From: SZUA-36 sp963727635
Lineage (GTDB): Bacteria; Pseudomonadota; Gammaproteobacteria; Xanthomonadales; SZUA-36
Direction of reading: 5' to 3'
Length of the DNA: 64,000 nt
Assembly (NCBI GenBank): GCA_963727635.1
Contig: CAVSHP010000015.1
Location: 186,001 to 250,000 of the forward strand
Part shown: positions 8,861-17,482 of the stretch, one piece after another
How the letters are laid out: each line of letters begins with the position of its first letter
How positions within the stretch are numbered: the first letter of the stretch is position 1
Made by a program: the position numbers and the translations under genes
The notes under the pieces: generated by a model
Told to the model about the DNA's origin: nothing
Database searches by the model: none
Seen by the model: only the letters and a program-made list of their open reading frames with translations

Positions 8861-9466
8861 CTAGAGACCGGTGAGTATTTTCCAGCGGTTGACGATCGCG
8901 CAGAATAGCTCCGCAGTTTTTACGGTATCGTATTCAGCCGAATGAGCCGATGACTCATCCCAGTCGATTCCGGCCGCCTGCACGGCGCGCGCCAGCACGG
9001 TCTGACCAAACGCCAGTCCGCCGAGTGTTGCGGTATCAAAGGAGCTGAATGGATGGAATGGATTGCGTTTGTAATTGACCCGGCTGACAACTGCATTCAG
9101 GAACGACAGGTCGAATGCGGGGTTGTGCCCCACCAAAATGGCGCGCTGGCAGTCGGTGGCATGTAATTCTTGTCTGACCGGCAGACAAATTTTCTGTATC
9201 GCCTCTTTCTCGGCGATCGGATTTCGCTCCGGATTCTCCAGGTCAATGCCCGTAAACTCAAGTGAGCTCGGTTCAATACGCGAACCCTTGAATGGTTCGA
9301 CATTAGCGGAAATGGTTTCGGCAATCCTGATGCGGCCAAAATCGTCCATGCACAGGATGCACGCGGCAATTTCGAGGATGGCATCGGTTTTCGAATTGAA
9401 ACCGCCCGTTTCAAGGTCCACGACAACGGGTAAAAATCCCCTGAAACGATCGGCAATTCGAGGCAT
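8861..9466 (-). CDS. rnt: Ribonuclease T (DEDDh exonuclease)
   Basis: About 201 residues with the DEDDh motifs: VVDLETGGFN (Exo I), GHNPAFDLSFLN (Exo II) and HSAEYDT (Exo III), plus NPFHPFSSFDTATLGGLAFGQ, typical of RNase T. It trims 3' ends of tRNA and other stable RNAs in the cytoplasm. The open frame extends to 9592, but family similarity starts at the MPRIADRFRGF methionine at 9466. It ends 7 bases after the convergent hyuB stop and diverges from the TraB-family gene with 37 bases between starts. Confidence 0.88.
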   Translation of the reverse strand: MPRIADRFRGFLPVVVDLETGGFNSKTDAILEIAACILCMDDFGRIRIAETISANVEPFKGSRIEPSSLEFTGIDLENPERNPIAEKEAIQKICLPVRQELHATDCQRAILVGHNPAFDLSFLNAVVSRVNYKRNPFHPFSSFDTATLGGLAFGQTVLARAVQAAGIDWDESSAHSAEYDTVKTAELFCAIVNRWKILTGL

Positions 9467-9503
9467 ATTGGATTCCGCTAATAAAGGCTGCGAGAATAAG
9501 GGA

Positions 9504-10448
9504 ATGCGCTGCAAAATGCCATTCATAAAAAACCACGCGACGGGTTTCCGCGGCCTGATACTGGGTTTGTTGCTGGCGATGGCTTCTTCCATGGTATCGG
9601 CGGACGCAGACCAGGCGTCGGACCATGCGCTGTTCTGGTCCTTGCAGAAAAATGGACTGCAGGCCGGTTACCTGCTGGGCACCATACATAGTGAAGACCC
9701 GCGAGTCCTGGACTTTTCCGAGGAGTTTCTTGACCGGCTCAGGAGCAATCAGGTGTTTGCCATGGAAATGGTTCCGGACGCGCTGACGCTGGAACGACTG
9801 GGCAAATATATGAACTATCCGCCGGGACAGAGTCTTGAGACAGTCATTGGCGCCGATCGTCTGCATGCACTTGAATCCGCATTGTCCGCCTACCAGGTTC
9901 CGGTGGAGCTTGTTGAGCGGATGAAACCATGGGCAGCCATGATGACCCTGAGCACGCCACCACCGGGAACCGGCTTTTTCATGGATTTGTCCCTTTCGTT
10001 GAGGGCCTCCGGGAACGGTCTCGAAGTGGTTGGGCTGGAAACACTCGAGGAGCAATTGTCATTCCTGGAAAATATGCCAATACCGATGCAACTGGAATTG
10101 CTGGACCAGGCGATTGCCGAGGCAGACCAGGTCTCCGAGGTTCATGACCAGATGGTGGATGCGTACCTGTCGAATAATCTTGCGACCCTGCAGGCCCTGT
10201 CTGAGGAACAACTGCAGGAAGTCGGTCAGAGCGCCAGGGATTATTTCATCGGGTTGGGTATCCACGCGCGCAACCATCGCATGGCAGATTCACTGTTACA
10301 TCTGCTTGAGACGAAGACCGTCTTCGCGGCGGTGGGCGCTTTGCACCTGCCCGGCGAGGAAGGGCTTATCAATATCCTCCGTCAACGCGGTTTCGTATTG
10401 AGCCCGCTGGAAATGCCTTTCGCGGTGATGCCCGCTATAAAACAGTAG
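9504..10448 (+). CDS. TraB/GumN family protein, exported
   Basis: About 314 residues. The start at 9504 (or 9516) places a signal peptide first (basic residues, GLILGLLLAMASSMVSA), followed by FWSLQKNGLQAGYLLGTIHSEDPRVLDF, the N-terminal TraB/GumN motif. The C-terminal signature AAVGALHLPGEEGLINILRQRGF is also present. Family members resemble Tiki-type metalloproteases; here the GTIHS histidine and the GALHL histidine are kept, but bacterial substrates are unknown. Predicted periplasmic. The reading frame is open back to 9075, but that part overlaps rnt antisense and is not family-like. Confidence 0.85.
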   Translation: MRCKMPFIKNHATGFRGLILGLLLAMASSMVSADADQASDHALFWSLQKNGLQAGYLLGTIHSEDPRVLDFSEEFLDRLRSNQVFAMEMVPDALTLERLGKYMNYPPGQSLETVIGADRLHALESALSAYQVPVELVERMKPWAAMMTLSTPPPGTGFFMDLSLSLRASGNGLEVVGLETLEEQLSFLENMPIPMQLELLDQAIAEADQVSEVHDQMVDAYLSNNLATLQALSEEQLQEVGQSARDYFIGLGIHARNHRMADSLLHLLETKTVFAAVGALHLPGEEGLINILRQRGFVLSPLEMPFAVMPAIKQ

Positions 10449-10595
10449 GTTGCGTTTACGCCAGGAGCCGCGTTTAGCCTTATGAAATAGCCGCATGCGC
10501 GCAGACGTGATGTGAAGTCAGCGTAAATTTTTAACACTGATATGTGATTATCACCTTGTACGGAAAACCAGGAACTGGTCAGCCCCGTTCTGCCT

Positions 10596-11396
10596 TCAGG
10601 TGCGGGTTCCGAGTATGACCTGTTTTTCTCTCAACTCGTTTAGCAGGGTGCTTCCTGCATCCAGAACCACCTCCGGTTTGGGGTGGTTGATGATGCCGGC
10701 AACCGTTTTCAGTATCTCAAGACCCGACATGCCGGACGCTTCTTTCATTTTTTGCACCAACAACATGGAAATTTCGTTCAGTTGCATAAATTTGATGGTG
10801 TAATCACGGCGGCGCCAGACCAGCAGGTGGGTCGCATCAGTTGGTGGAGACTGCGGTTGATAGTCTGCGCAAATGCGGTGAACGGGGTATTGATAACTGA
10901 GCGGCCAGACCAACGGTGACAGGACCGGGATGCCATGCAAAAGGTCACCGTCCGGGTCGGCCTCGATTTCACCGGTTTCGGTCTCATCGAGAGACAGGGC
11001 CAGTTCCACCCATTCGTAGTGGGCCAGTTCGAGCATGAACGGCGGGTCACCCGGGCGATCCTGGCGGTGATTCTGCAGGTACTTCAGAAACTCCCGTGGC
11101 AACTCCGGAAACAGCGGTGTATGACAGCGGTAGTCACTGTAAAACTCGCGGCAAAGAGCGGCCCATTCGGATTCCGTATACAGACTGCTGAGTACCGGGA
11201 AATTGCCGGACAAAAAGTTACGCATATTGTTGAAAAACAGGTCGCGGTATATAGCCATGCGCCGGTCTTCGATCCCTTCGGGCGCGGCCACCTTTTGAGG
11301 GTCGCGGATATGGCCTGCAAAACGGGTTTGCGCTCTGGCCAGTGCCTCAGGCGCTGCGTCGCTGGCCATCGGTCTGTTCTTGTGCTTGCGCTTCAT
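10596..11396 (-). CDS. hvfC: HvfC/BufC-like RiPP maturation partner (DUF2063)
   Basis: About 266 residues from the ATG at 11396 (an alternative ATG is at 11369). The N-terminal DUF2063 pattern is clear: LARAQTRFAGHIRDP, RRMAIYRDLFFNNMRNFLSGNFPVLSSLY, WAALCREFYSDYRCHTPLFPELPREFLKYL and FMLELAHYEWVELAL. The C-terminal half is a wHTH/RRE-like region that in this family docks the precursor. It is known to act with the MNIO enzyme HvfB/BufB to modify cysteines of the precursor. It overlaps hvfB by up to 50 bases, so the two are co-translated. It is the last gene of the operon; no strong terminator is seen after it. Confidence 0.88.
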   Translation of the reverse strand: MKRKHKNRPMASDAAPEALARAQTRFAGHIRDPQKVAAPEGIEDRRMAIYRDLFFNNMRNFLSGNFPVLSSLYTESEWAALCREFYSDYRCHTPLFPELPREFLKYLQNHRQDRPGDPPFMLELAHYEWVELALSLDETETGEIEADPDGDLLHGIPVLSPLVWPLSYQYPVHRICADYQPQSPPTDATHLLVWRRRDYTIKFMQLNEISMLLVQKMKEASGMSGLEILKTVAGIINHPKPEVVLDAGSTLLNELREKQVILGTRT

Positions 11397-12249
11397 CGGA
11401 GCCTGTCTGCGGTTTCCACCTGGCCTGGATCCGCCGGATCTGCTCGACCTCGGCGAGGAGTTCAGCAACGGGTGGCAGATTGAAATCCCGTTCCAGCAGT
11501 GTAGGAAATACACCAAACAATTCGTAGGCCTTGTCCAGCAGGTCCCAGACCCCGCCGATGATACTGGACCCATGTGTGTCGATGATCAGGTCTTCTGCCT
11601 CATTGAAGTGGCCGGCAATATGGCCGTAGGCGATACGTTCGCCGGGCAGGGCGCGTAAAAATTCGTATGCATCGTAACGGTGGTTGACGCTGTTGACATA
11701 GATGTTATTGACATCCAGAAGCAGGTCACAGTCCGCCTCCGTGAGCACCGCATTGATGAAATCCAGTTCGCTGAGTTCGGCGCCAGGTGCGGCGTAGTAC
11801 GAGACGTTTTCAATCGCCATGCGCCGGCCCAGCATATCCTGCACCTGGCCGATACGTGCGGCGACGTAGCGCACGGCTTCGCCGGTAAACGGTATGGGCA
11901 TCAGGTCATAGAGATGGCCGTCATCGCTGCAGTAACTCAGGTGTTCGCTGTAAGCCCGGATGTCATGTTCATCGAGAAATTTCCGTAACTTGCCGATAAA
12001 GGTCCGGTCCAGCGGTGATGGCCCGCCGATGGAAAGGGAGAGTCCGTGGCAGACAAACGGAAAACGCCCGGTGAAATACTGGAAAAACTTTCTTCTCTGG
12101 CCGCCTACATTGATCCAGTTTTCGGGGGCGACCTCCATGAAACTGACGGTTTCAGCGACGACTTCCGGGTCATGAGCCTGAAGCGGACCCAGAAGGGCCC
12201 GCCTCAAACCAAGTCCCGCGCCCGTTACCGGGTAGCTGTGCTGACTCAT
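11347..12249 (-). CDS. hvfB: HvfB/BufB-like multinuclear iron RiPP oxidase (MNIO, DUF692)
   Basis: A 300-residue TIM-barrel enzyme of the DUF692/MNIO family: GAGLGLRRALLGPL, VSFMEVAPENW, CHGLSLSIGGPSPLD, YSEHLSYC, IENVSYYA, LLLDVNNIYVNSVNH, YGHIAGH and DTHGSSI hold the His/Asp/Glu ligands expected for the iron cluster. Characterised relatives install oxazolone/thioamide-type groups on precursor cysteines so that the peptide binds copper. It lies 11 bases downstream of the precursor gene and overlaps hvfC. The catalytic set looks complete. Assigned by motif and gene order; the product chemistry is inferred from the family. Confidence 0.92.
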   Translation of the reverse strand: MSQHSYPVTGAGLGLRRALLGPLQAHDPEVVAETVSFMEVAPENWINVGGQRRKFFQYFTGRFPFVCHGLSLSIGGPSPLDRTFIGKLRKFLDEHDIRAYSEHLSYCSDDGHLYDLMPIPFTGEAVRYVAARIGQVQDMLGRRMAIENVSYYAAPGAELSELDFINAVLTEADCDLLLDVNNIYVNSVNHRYDAYEFLRALPGERIAYGHIAGHFNEAEDLIIDTHGSSIIGGVWDLLDKAYELFGVFPTLLERDFNLPPVAELLAEVEQIRRIQARWKPQTGSDEAQAQEQTDGQRRSA

Positions 12250-12260
12250 GGGGTCAGGTC

Positions 12261-12626
12261 TCAGGCGTTACCGCCACAGGATCCTTCTTTACCCTTTTCG
12301 CCGCAGGAACCTTCTGCACCTTTCGCGCCACAGGAGCCTTCGGCGCCTTTCTCGCCACAGGAGCCTTCGGCGCCTTTCTCGCCACTGGAGCCTTCAGCGC
12401 TTTTATCTGCGCCGCATTTGCCTTCGCCGCATTTGCCTTCCTTGCCTTTTTCGCCACAGGAGCCTTCAGTGCCCTTGTCACCGGCCAGTTGGTAACCGGC
12501 ATCGAGGTCAGCGGTTGCGAATGGGTTGTTGTCGGCATGCACGTTCGCAGACGCAGCCAGTGACGACACAAAAGCCACGCCGACGGCAGCAGCAACGGGG
12601 TTAAGAAACTTAGAATGATTAGCCAT
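12261..12626 (-). CDS. hvfA: HvfA/BufA2-like cysteine-repeat RiPP precursor
   Basis: A 121-residue secreted precursor. Residues 1-31 form a signal peptide (KFLNPVAAAVGVAFVSSLA, then ANVHA). NPFATADLDAGYQLA matches the pre-core region of this family. The core has repeats of EG(S/K)CG(E/A)KG: seven carry Cys and one reads EGSSG, with Ser replacing Cys. Two units are the EGKCGEGKCG form seen in HvfA; the rest are EGSCGEKGA units encoded by a 27-base imperfect tandem repeat. Relatives are exported copper-binding peptides. GGAGG lies ahead of the start. The gene heads an hvfABC operon. Confidence 0.92.
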   Translation of the reverse strand: MANHSKFLNPVAAAVGVAFVSSLAASANVHADNNPFATADLDAGYQLAGDKGTEGSCGEKGKEGKCGEGKCGADKSAEGSSGEKGAEGSCGEKGAEGSCGAKGAEGSCGEKGKEGSCGGNA

Positions 12627-12931
12627 ATAGTAGAGCCTCCACAGTTAAAAAAATCCGCTCAAAAATGATCGGAATGATTACTCAAAGCGCTGTCAGCGCG
12701 GTTGAACATAACCCGTATTAGAGTTATTTACGTCTTTTTTTGCATGTCTCCCGGGAAAAATATCAACGGGTTACCCTTGAAGACTAGCAACAGCCATGAA
12801 ATTTTCCAAGGAATATTCCACGTTCGGGTCTTTAGACCGGAATGGGGTGATGATTATTACAAGCGGATTGCAGAACGCCATCGAAACACGTCGAAACGCT
12901 GGAAATCCGTGTCAGGGTGAGCGTAGCTGTG
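12627..12931 (-). promoter_or_regulatory. Spacer upstream of hvfABC, expected to hold its promoter
   Basis: 305 bases separate the nth stop from the hvfA start on the same strand, so hvfABC probably has its own promoter here. A GGAGG site lies about 10 bases before the hvfA ATG. Relatives are copper-induced, often through ECF sigma factors or CueR/CopR-type regulators, but I cannot identify a definite box. The 72-codon plus-strand frame (12702-12920) has no support. Confidence 0.4.
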
Positions 12932-13567
12932 TCAGTAGCCTTTTTGTTTCCCGGTCCTGCACAGGTCCCTGACGACGCACTCGGGACAGTTCGGATTGCG
13001 CGCCTTGCATGTGTAGCGTCCGTGCAGGATCAGCCAATGATGCGCATTGAGCAAATATTGCTCCGGGATGCTCTTGAGTAATTTGCGTTCGATAATCAGC
13101 GGGGTTTTCCCGAGCGCCAGGCCGGTGCGATTGGCGACCCGGAAAATGTGTGTATCAACAGCCATCGTCGGCTGGCCAAAGGCGACATTGAGTATGACGT
13201 TGGCCGTTTTACGGCCAACACCCGGCAGGGCTTCGAGATCCGTCCGTGCCGAAGGCACTTCGCCATCGTGTTTCTCCAGCAACACCTTGCAGGTGGCAAT
13301 GATGTTTTTGGCCTTGGAATTGAACAGGCCAATGGTCCGGATGTAGTCCTTGAGTCCGTCTTCACCCAGGTCAAGGATGGCCCGGGGTGTATTGGCTTTC
13401 CGGTAAAGACGCCGGGTGGCGAGATTGACCCCGGCGTCGGTGGCCTGTGCCGACAGTATGACCGCAACCAGCAGTTCGAAGGTTGAGTGATATACGAGTT
13501 CGGTCACGGGTGTTGGATTGAGTGCCTGCAGGCGGCGGAAAAACTCTTTTCGCTCTTCAGGCTTCAT
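12932..13567 (-). CDS. nth: Endonuclease III (DNA glycosylase/AP lyase)
   Basis: A 211-residue enzyme that removes oxidised pyrimidines and nicks AP sites in base excision repair. Seen: LVAVILSAQATDAGVN, the helix-hairpin-helix LPGVGRKTANVILNVAFG with the catalytic Lys, VDTHIFRVANR with the catalytic Asp, and a C-terminal iron-sulfur loop CKARNPNCPECVVRDLC. The ATG at 13567 is chosen because family similarity begins there; it overlaps the rsxE stop by 11 bases. Placement directly after rsxE is the classic gammaproteobacterial arrangement. Confidence 0.95.
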   Translation of the reverse strand: MKPEERKEFFRRLQALNPTPVTELVYHSTFELLVAVILSAQATDAGVNLATRRLYRKANTPRAILDLGEDGLKDYIRTIGLFNSKAKNIIATCKVLLEKHDGEVPSARTDLEALPGVGRKTANVILNVAFGQPTMAVDTHIFRVANRTGLALGKTPLIIERKLLKSIPEQYLLNAHHWLILHGRYTCKARNPNCPECVVRDLCRTGKQKGY

Positions 13568-14240
13568 GGCGCTCAACCAGCAACGGTGCAAACGTTTGTA
13601 CAGCGGTTCGTGCTTTCCACGCATTACGCGCGGCAATCAGCAACGCGAGACCGAAAAAGGCGCCGGGTGGCAGCATGGCCAGCAGAAAACCGGGGTGATT
13701 CGGGATGATGGTCAAAGTCAGCGCGCGGCCCCAGCTTCCGAAAAGCATATCAGCTCCTGCCAACAATGTTCCGTGTCCGATCAGTTCCCGCAGCGCCCCC
13801 AGCAGAACCAGCGTGAGACAGAATCCAAGGCCGGTGGCAAAGCCGTCTGTCAACGATGGCAGCGGAGCGTTCCTTGATGCAAAGGCTTCGGCGCGGCCGA
13901 TAATCGCGCAGTTGGTTACGATCAGCGGGATAAAGATTCCCAGCACCCTGTAAAGCTCATAAAAGTAGGCGTGCATCAGCAATTCGATCACGGTCACCAC
14001 CGAGGCGATGATCAAGACGAAAGCGGGAATGCGAATTTCAGGTTTTAACAGACCACGCAACAGCGATACCGACAGGTTGGATACCATCAGTGTCAGCGTG
14101 GTCGCCAGGCCCAGCGCCAGGCCGTTGATCAGGGTGTTGGTGACGGCCAGCAGCGGACACAGACCCAATAGCACGACCAGCCCGGTATTCTGCCGCCATG
14201 CGCCATCCATCAGTATTTGTTTCAGTTGGCTGAGCGTCAT
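13557..14240 (-). CDS. rsxE: Rnf/Rsx electron transport complex subunit E
   Basis: A 227-residue integral membrane protein with six likely helices: WRQNTGLVVLLGLCPLLAVTNTLINGLALG, IFIPLIVTNCAIIGRAEAFASRN and GHGTLLAGADMLFG are RnfE signatures. It is paired in fold with RnfA, and the two place a [2Fe-2S] centre in the membrane. The complex couples electron flow between NADH and ferredoxin or SoxR-type partners to ion movement. Its start overlaps the rsxG stop by 4 bases. Confidence 0.95.
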   Translation of the reverse strand: MTLSQLKQILMDGAWRQNTGLVVLLGLCPLLAVTNTLINGLALGLATTLTLMVSNLSVSLLRGLLKPEIRIPAFVLIIASVVTVIELLMHAYFYELYRVLGIFIPLIVTNCAIIGRAEAFASRNAPLPSLTDGFATGLGFCLTLVLLGALRELIGHGTLLAGADMLFGSWGRALTLTIIPNHPGFLLAMLPPGAFFGLALLIAARNAWKARTAVQTFAPLLVERHEA

Positions 14241-14881
14241 ATCGTTTGGGCCTTTTCAACCCCGGTGCCAAAAAGAGCCTGCCGGTTTGCGGCGAAATAT
14301 AACAAGGCATTGTGCACGGCCCTGACGACCGCCCTGGGCGAAATCGTTGCGCCGGTGAACTGGTCGAACTCCCCACCGTCGCGCTTGACCGCCCAGCCGC
14401 CGGCTTGCGGGGTTTGCAGGGATTTGTGTGTGAAGCCAAGAATCCAGTCACTCTTTTCGATTTCGATCGGATCACCCAGACCGGGTGTTTCGCGATGCGC
14501 TATAACCCTCACACCGAGAACCGTGCCGTTATTATCAATACCGGTTATCAAGCGTATGTCGCCATTGTAGCCGTCGGGCGCCGTGATGATCATCAGCACT
14601 GCCACGGGTCGTCCGTCCATGCGTGCGCGATAAACGGTGACCGGGTCCCGGTGGTGAAAAAATGGCTCATCTACGATTTCTATCCTGTCTGCGAGCAGGT
14701 CATTATTGTAACTGGTCATCGGCACGATTTCGTTGAGCTCACGCAGGACGCGCTGCTTTTCCTGTTGCACGATACGTTCATGTGTCAACTCATTGACCCC
14801 TGCCAGCAGGCTCGTGCCGAGCAGGGCGATGAGCCCAAGCAGCAAACCGCTGCGGACAACCGGATGTGGCCTGCCGCTCAT
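14237..14881 (-). CDS. rsxG: Rnf/Rsx electron transport complex subunit G
   Basis: A 214-residue single-span periplasmic flavoprotein: one N-terminal helix (GLLLGLIALLGTSLLAGV), then the FMN-binding domain with GYNGDIRLITGID, HRETPGLGDPI and the flavinylation motif FTGATISPRAV, whose Thr carries covalent FMN. The long upstream open frame is spurious; the ATG at 14881 overlaps the rsxD stop as ATGA. It transfers electrons within the Rnf complex on the periplasmic side. Confidence 0.94.
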   Translation of the reverse strand: MSGRPHPVVRSGLLLGLIALLGTSLLAGVNELTHERIVQQEKQRVLRELNEIVPMTSYNNDLLADRIEIVDEPFFHHRDPVTVYRARMDGRPVAVLMIITAPDGYNGDIRLITGIDNNGTVLGVRVIAHRETPGLGDPIEIEKSDWILGFTHKSLQTPQAGGWAVKRDGGEFDQFTGATISPRAVVRAVHNALLYFAANRQALFGTGVEKAQTI

Positions 14882-15909
14882 TCGCCGTACATCCGCGGCC
14901 GCGTGTAGCGGTCGATCAACGGCGCCGCCATGTTCATCAACAGCACCGCAAATGCCACGCCATCCGGGTAACCACCCCAGCGCCGAATGGCGAGTGTAAT
15001 GATACCGACACCGGCACCGAAAATGAGACGGCCCCGGTTGCTCACACAGCCGCTGACAGGGTCGGTGGCGATGAAAAACGCCGCCAGCACGAGGCCGCCT
15101 GAAAACACATGCTGCAGCGGGAATGGGTTGCTGTCCGGGTCGGCCAGCCAGAACGGCAGGCTCAGCAACAGTACACTGCCAATAACGGCCACCGGTACCT
15201 GCCAGCCGATGACCCTTCTGGCGAGCAGAAACAACCCGCCGAGGGCAAACCAGTTCGCCATCCATTCCCAGCCCCTGCCACCAAAGTCGCCGAATATCGG
15301 CGCACTGCGGATCTCGGGAATCATGCGGCCGGCGTCAACGCCGGTTTTCAGGATATCCAGCGGTGTGGCCTGGGTGATGGCGTCCCACCCACCCTCGACC
15401 GGCACCCGGCCGGTCAATATGATTGCCAGGGTATCAGCCAGTCCGGGGCTGTGTTCGGCCAGCGACACTGGTGGCAGCCATGCCGTCATGGCCTGTGGAA
15501 AACTGATCAGGACGACGACATAAGCCACCATGGCCGGATTGAAAACGTTCTGCCCGAGGCCGCCATAGAGGTGCTTGGCGAAACCGATGCCGAACAGCAT
15601 GGCGATACAGCTGATCCACCATGGTGCCAGCGGTGGTATGCAAAGGGCGAAAAGGACGGCGGTCACCACCGCGCTGTAGTCATTGATGAACGGTTTCAGT
15701 GCCCGGCCGCGCAGACGCAACATCAGGGCTTCAAATGCGAGTGCGAACACGCTGGCCAGGGTGATTTGTACGAGCACGCCCGGTCCGAAAAACCAGGCAT
15801 ACGCCAGTATCCCGGGTACCAGGGCGAGCAGGACCTGCAGCATCATTTTTGCGACGCTTGCCTGTGGCGGCGTGTGCGGCGCGCCGCCAACTTCGAAACT
15901 ACGTGTCAT
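14878..15909 (-). CDS. rsxD: Rnf/Rsx electron transport complex subunit D
   Basis: About 343 residues, polytopic, with the covalent FMN region DAITQATPLD (Thr acceptor), KHLYGGLGQNVFNPAMVAYVVVLISFP and the C-terminal ATDPVSGCVSNRGRLIFGAGVGI and YPDGVAFAVLLMNMAAPLIDRYTRPR blocks of RnfD. The ATG at 15909 has GGGA upstream and is preferred over the in-frame GTG at 15921. It overlaps the end of rsxC. It forms the membrane flavin core of the complex with RsxG. Confidence 0.94.
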   Translation of the reverse strand: MTRSFEVGGAPHTPPQASVAKMMLQVLLALVPGILAYAWFFGPGVLVQITLASVFALAFEALMLRLRGRALKPFINDYSAVVTAVLFALCIPPLAPWWISCIAMLFGIGFAKHLYGGLGQNVFNPAMVAYVVVLISFPQAMTAWLPPVSLAEHSPGLADTLAIILTGRVPVEGGWDAITQATPLDILKTGVDAGRMIPEIRSAPIFGDFGGRGWEWMANWFALGGLFLLARRVIGWQVPVAVIGSVLLLSLPFWLADPDSNPFPLQHVFSGGLVLAAFFIATDPVSGCVSNRGRLIFGAGVGIITLAIRRWGGYPDGVAFAVLLMNMAAPLIDRYTRPRMYGE

Positions 15910-17482
15910 CGGATGTCCCACCGTTTGGGCCGTCCGGTCTATGTGAGACCTTGTGTTCGGCGCGCTCGATGGATGCCCGGATGCGGTCCTGTTGCATGGT
16001 CTTATCCTTCAGCATCTGCTTGCGGCGGGTCATCTTTTCAGCCCGCTCCTGTTTCAGTCTCAACAAGCGGGCTTCGCGCTCTTCAAAACGCTTGCGCGCC
16101 AGTTCGGTTGCCGCATTTTCGAGCGTCCGCTTGCGCAACTCACCCTTGCCATAGCGGAACCAGTCCACCAACGGGATATGACTCGGACAGACGAGATCAC
16201 AACAACCGCATTCGATACACGCGGACAGGCCGTATTCCTGCGCCGGCTTCCATAGTTCATGCCTGATCTGCAGGTGTAATTGCTGTGGCAACAGTGTCGC
16301 CGGGCACACCCTCGCACATTCGCCGCAGCGTATACAGGGCATTTCGGCCTGCGGCGCTTCGATCTCCCCACGGGTCAGCGCCAGTACGCAATTACTTGCC
16401 TTGACGACCGGTGCAGCATCGCTGTCCAGCGGATAACCCATCATCGGCCCGCCCATCACCAGGCGTGCAACATCCCCGCTGTAACCGCCGCAGCATTCCA
16501 CCAGGTGGGAAATAGGGGTTCCGAACAGGGCGAGAAAATTACGCGGATGCGAAATACCGTTTCCGGTCACCGTGATGTAGCGCTCGATCAGGGGTTTGCC
16601 TGCCGTTATGGCCTCGGCCACGGCGGCGGCGGTTGCCACGTTCTGACACACCAGTCCGAGGTCTGAGGGCCGTCCGCCGGCAGGGACTTCCTGTCCGGTC
16701 AACACCTGTATCAACTGCCTCTCGCCGCCTTCCGGGTAGATCGTAGGCACTTTGACCAGCGATATATTCCGGCTTTCGCTGAATTCCCTGCAACTGCTGA
16801 GCGCCTTTTGCACCGCTCCCATCTGGTCTTCAATCGCGATGACCACCCGCTCCGCGCCCAAAGCCCTGCGTAAAATTCTCGCACCGAGGATAATTTTGCC
16901 GGGTTGTTCGCGCATCAGCATTTCATCACAGCTGATCCAGGGTTCACACTCGACACCGTTCAATATCAGAGTGTGCGTTTTCCGCTCGCGCCCGTCGCGC
17001 ATTTTTGCGTGGGTCGGGAATACCGCGCCGCCGAGACCGGCAAGCCCGCAGTGCTGCATCTGTGCGATAAGGCTGTCGGGACTGGCGTTTTGCCAGTCGC
17101 TGAGCGGTTCAAGCGTGACCCAGTGTTCCTCGCCATCGGGCCGGATGATCACACAGGGGCCCGGCTGGCCCGACGGGTGTGACATCGGCCGGTCTTCAAT
17201 CGCCTCAACGCGGCCGGATACGGGGGAGTGAACCGCGGCACACGGCTGACAATGTCCGATGGGTTGACCCTTGAGCAGCCTGTCACCGGCGCGCACCAGC
17301 GGTTCTGCCATATCACCGGCCTGTTGCAACAGCGGGACACAGAGTAACTCCGGCAATGGCGGACGCTCGACCGGATCCTCGCAGGATATCTTTTTGTGGT
17401 GGCGTAAATGCAGGCCGCCATGAAAATGGTGGAGCTGCTGGCCTGCTTCGTGGGCTGGTTCGCCCTGTCGGGATACGGTCAT
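15899..17482 (-). CDS. rsxC: Rnf/Rsx electron transport complex subunit C
   Basis: A 527-residue cytoplasmic face subunit that takes NADH electrons. Domains: an N-terminal barrel-sandwich segment (residues ~30-110), an NADH/FMN-binding fold with GLAGLGGAVFPTHAKM and NGVECEPWISCDE, an SLBB-like region, and two [4Fe-4S] motifs CIRCGECARVCPAT and CIECGCCDLVCPSHIPL. The C-terminal tail is a short charged coiled coil (ELARKRFEEREARLLRLKQERAEK) without the long Ala-rich repeats seen in some enterics. The ATG at 17482 overlaps the rsxB stop by 4 bases. Confidence 0.95.
   Translation of the reverse strand: MTVSRQGEPAHEAGQQLHHFHGGLHLRHHKKISCEDPVERPPLPELLCVPLLQQAGDMAEPLVRAGDRLLKGQPIGHCQPCAAVHSPVSGRVEAIEDRPMSHPSGQPGPCVIIRPDGEEHWVTLEPLSDWQNASPDSLIAQMQHCGLAGLGGAVFPTHAKMRDGRERKTHTLILNGVECEPWISCDEMLMREQPGKIILGARILRRALGAERVVIAIEDQMGAVQKALSSCREFSESRNISLVKVPTIYPEGGERQLIQVLTGQEVPAGGRPSDLGLVCQNVATAAAVAEAITAGKPLIERYITVTGNGISHPRNFLALFGTPISHLVECCGGYSGDVARLVMGGPMMGYPLDSDAAPVVKASNCVLALTRGEIEAPQAEMPCIRCGECARVCPATLLPQQLHLQIRHELWKPAQEYGLSACIECGCCDLVCPSHIPLVDWFRYGKGELRKRTLENAATELARKRFEEREARLLRLKQERAEKMTRRKQMLKDKTMQQDRIRASIERAEHKVSHRPDGPNGGTSDDT

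Noticed and set aside
11397..11573. Upstream extension of hvfC to 11573
   Set aside because: It lies within hvfB in another frame and lacks DUF2063 similarity; ATGs at 11396 and 11369 fit the family start.
12702..12920. 72-codon plus-strand frame upstream of hvfA
   Set aside because: No ribosome site, no family features, and it lies antisense across the expected hvf promoter region.
14882..15265. N-terminal extension of the rsxG open frame
   Set aside because: It runs antisense-frame through rsxD; the FMN-binding subunit begins at the ATG overlapping the rsxD stop.
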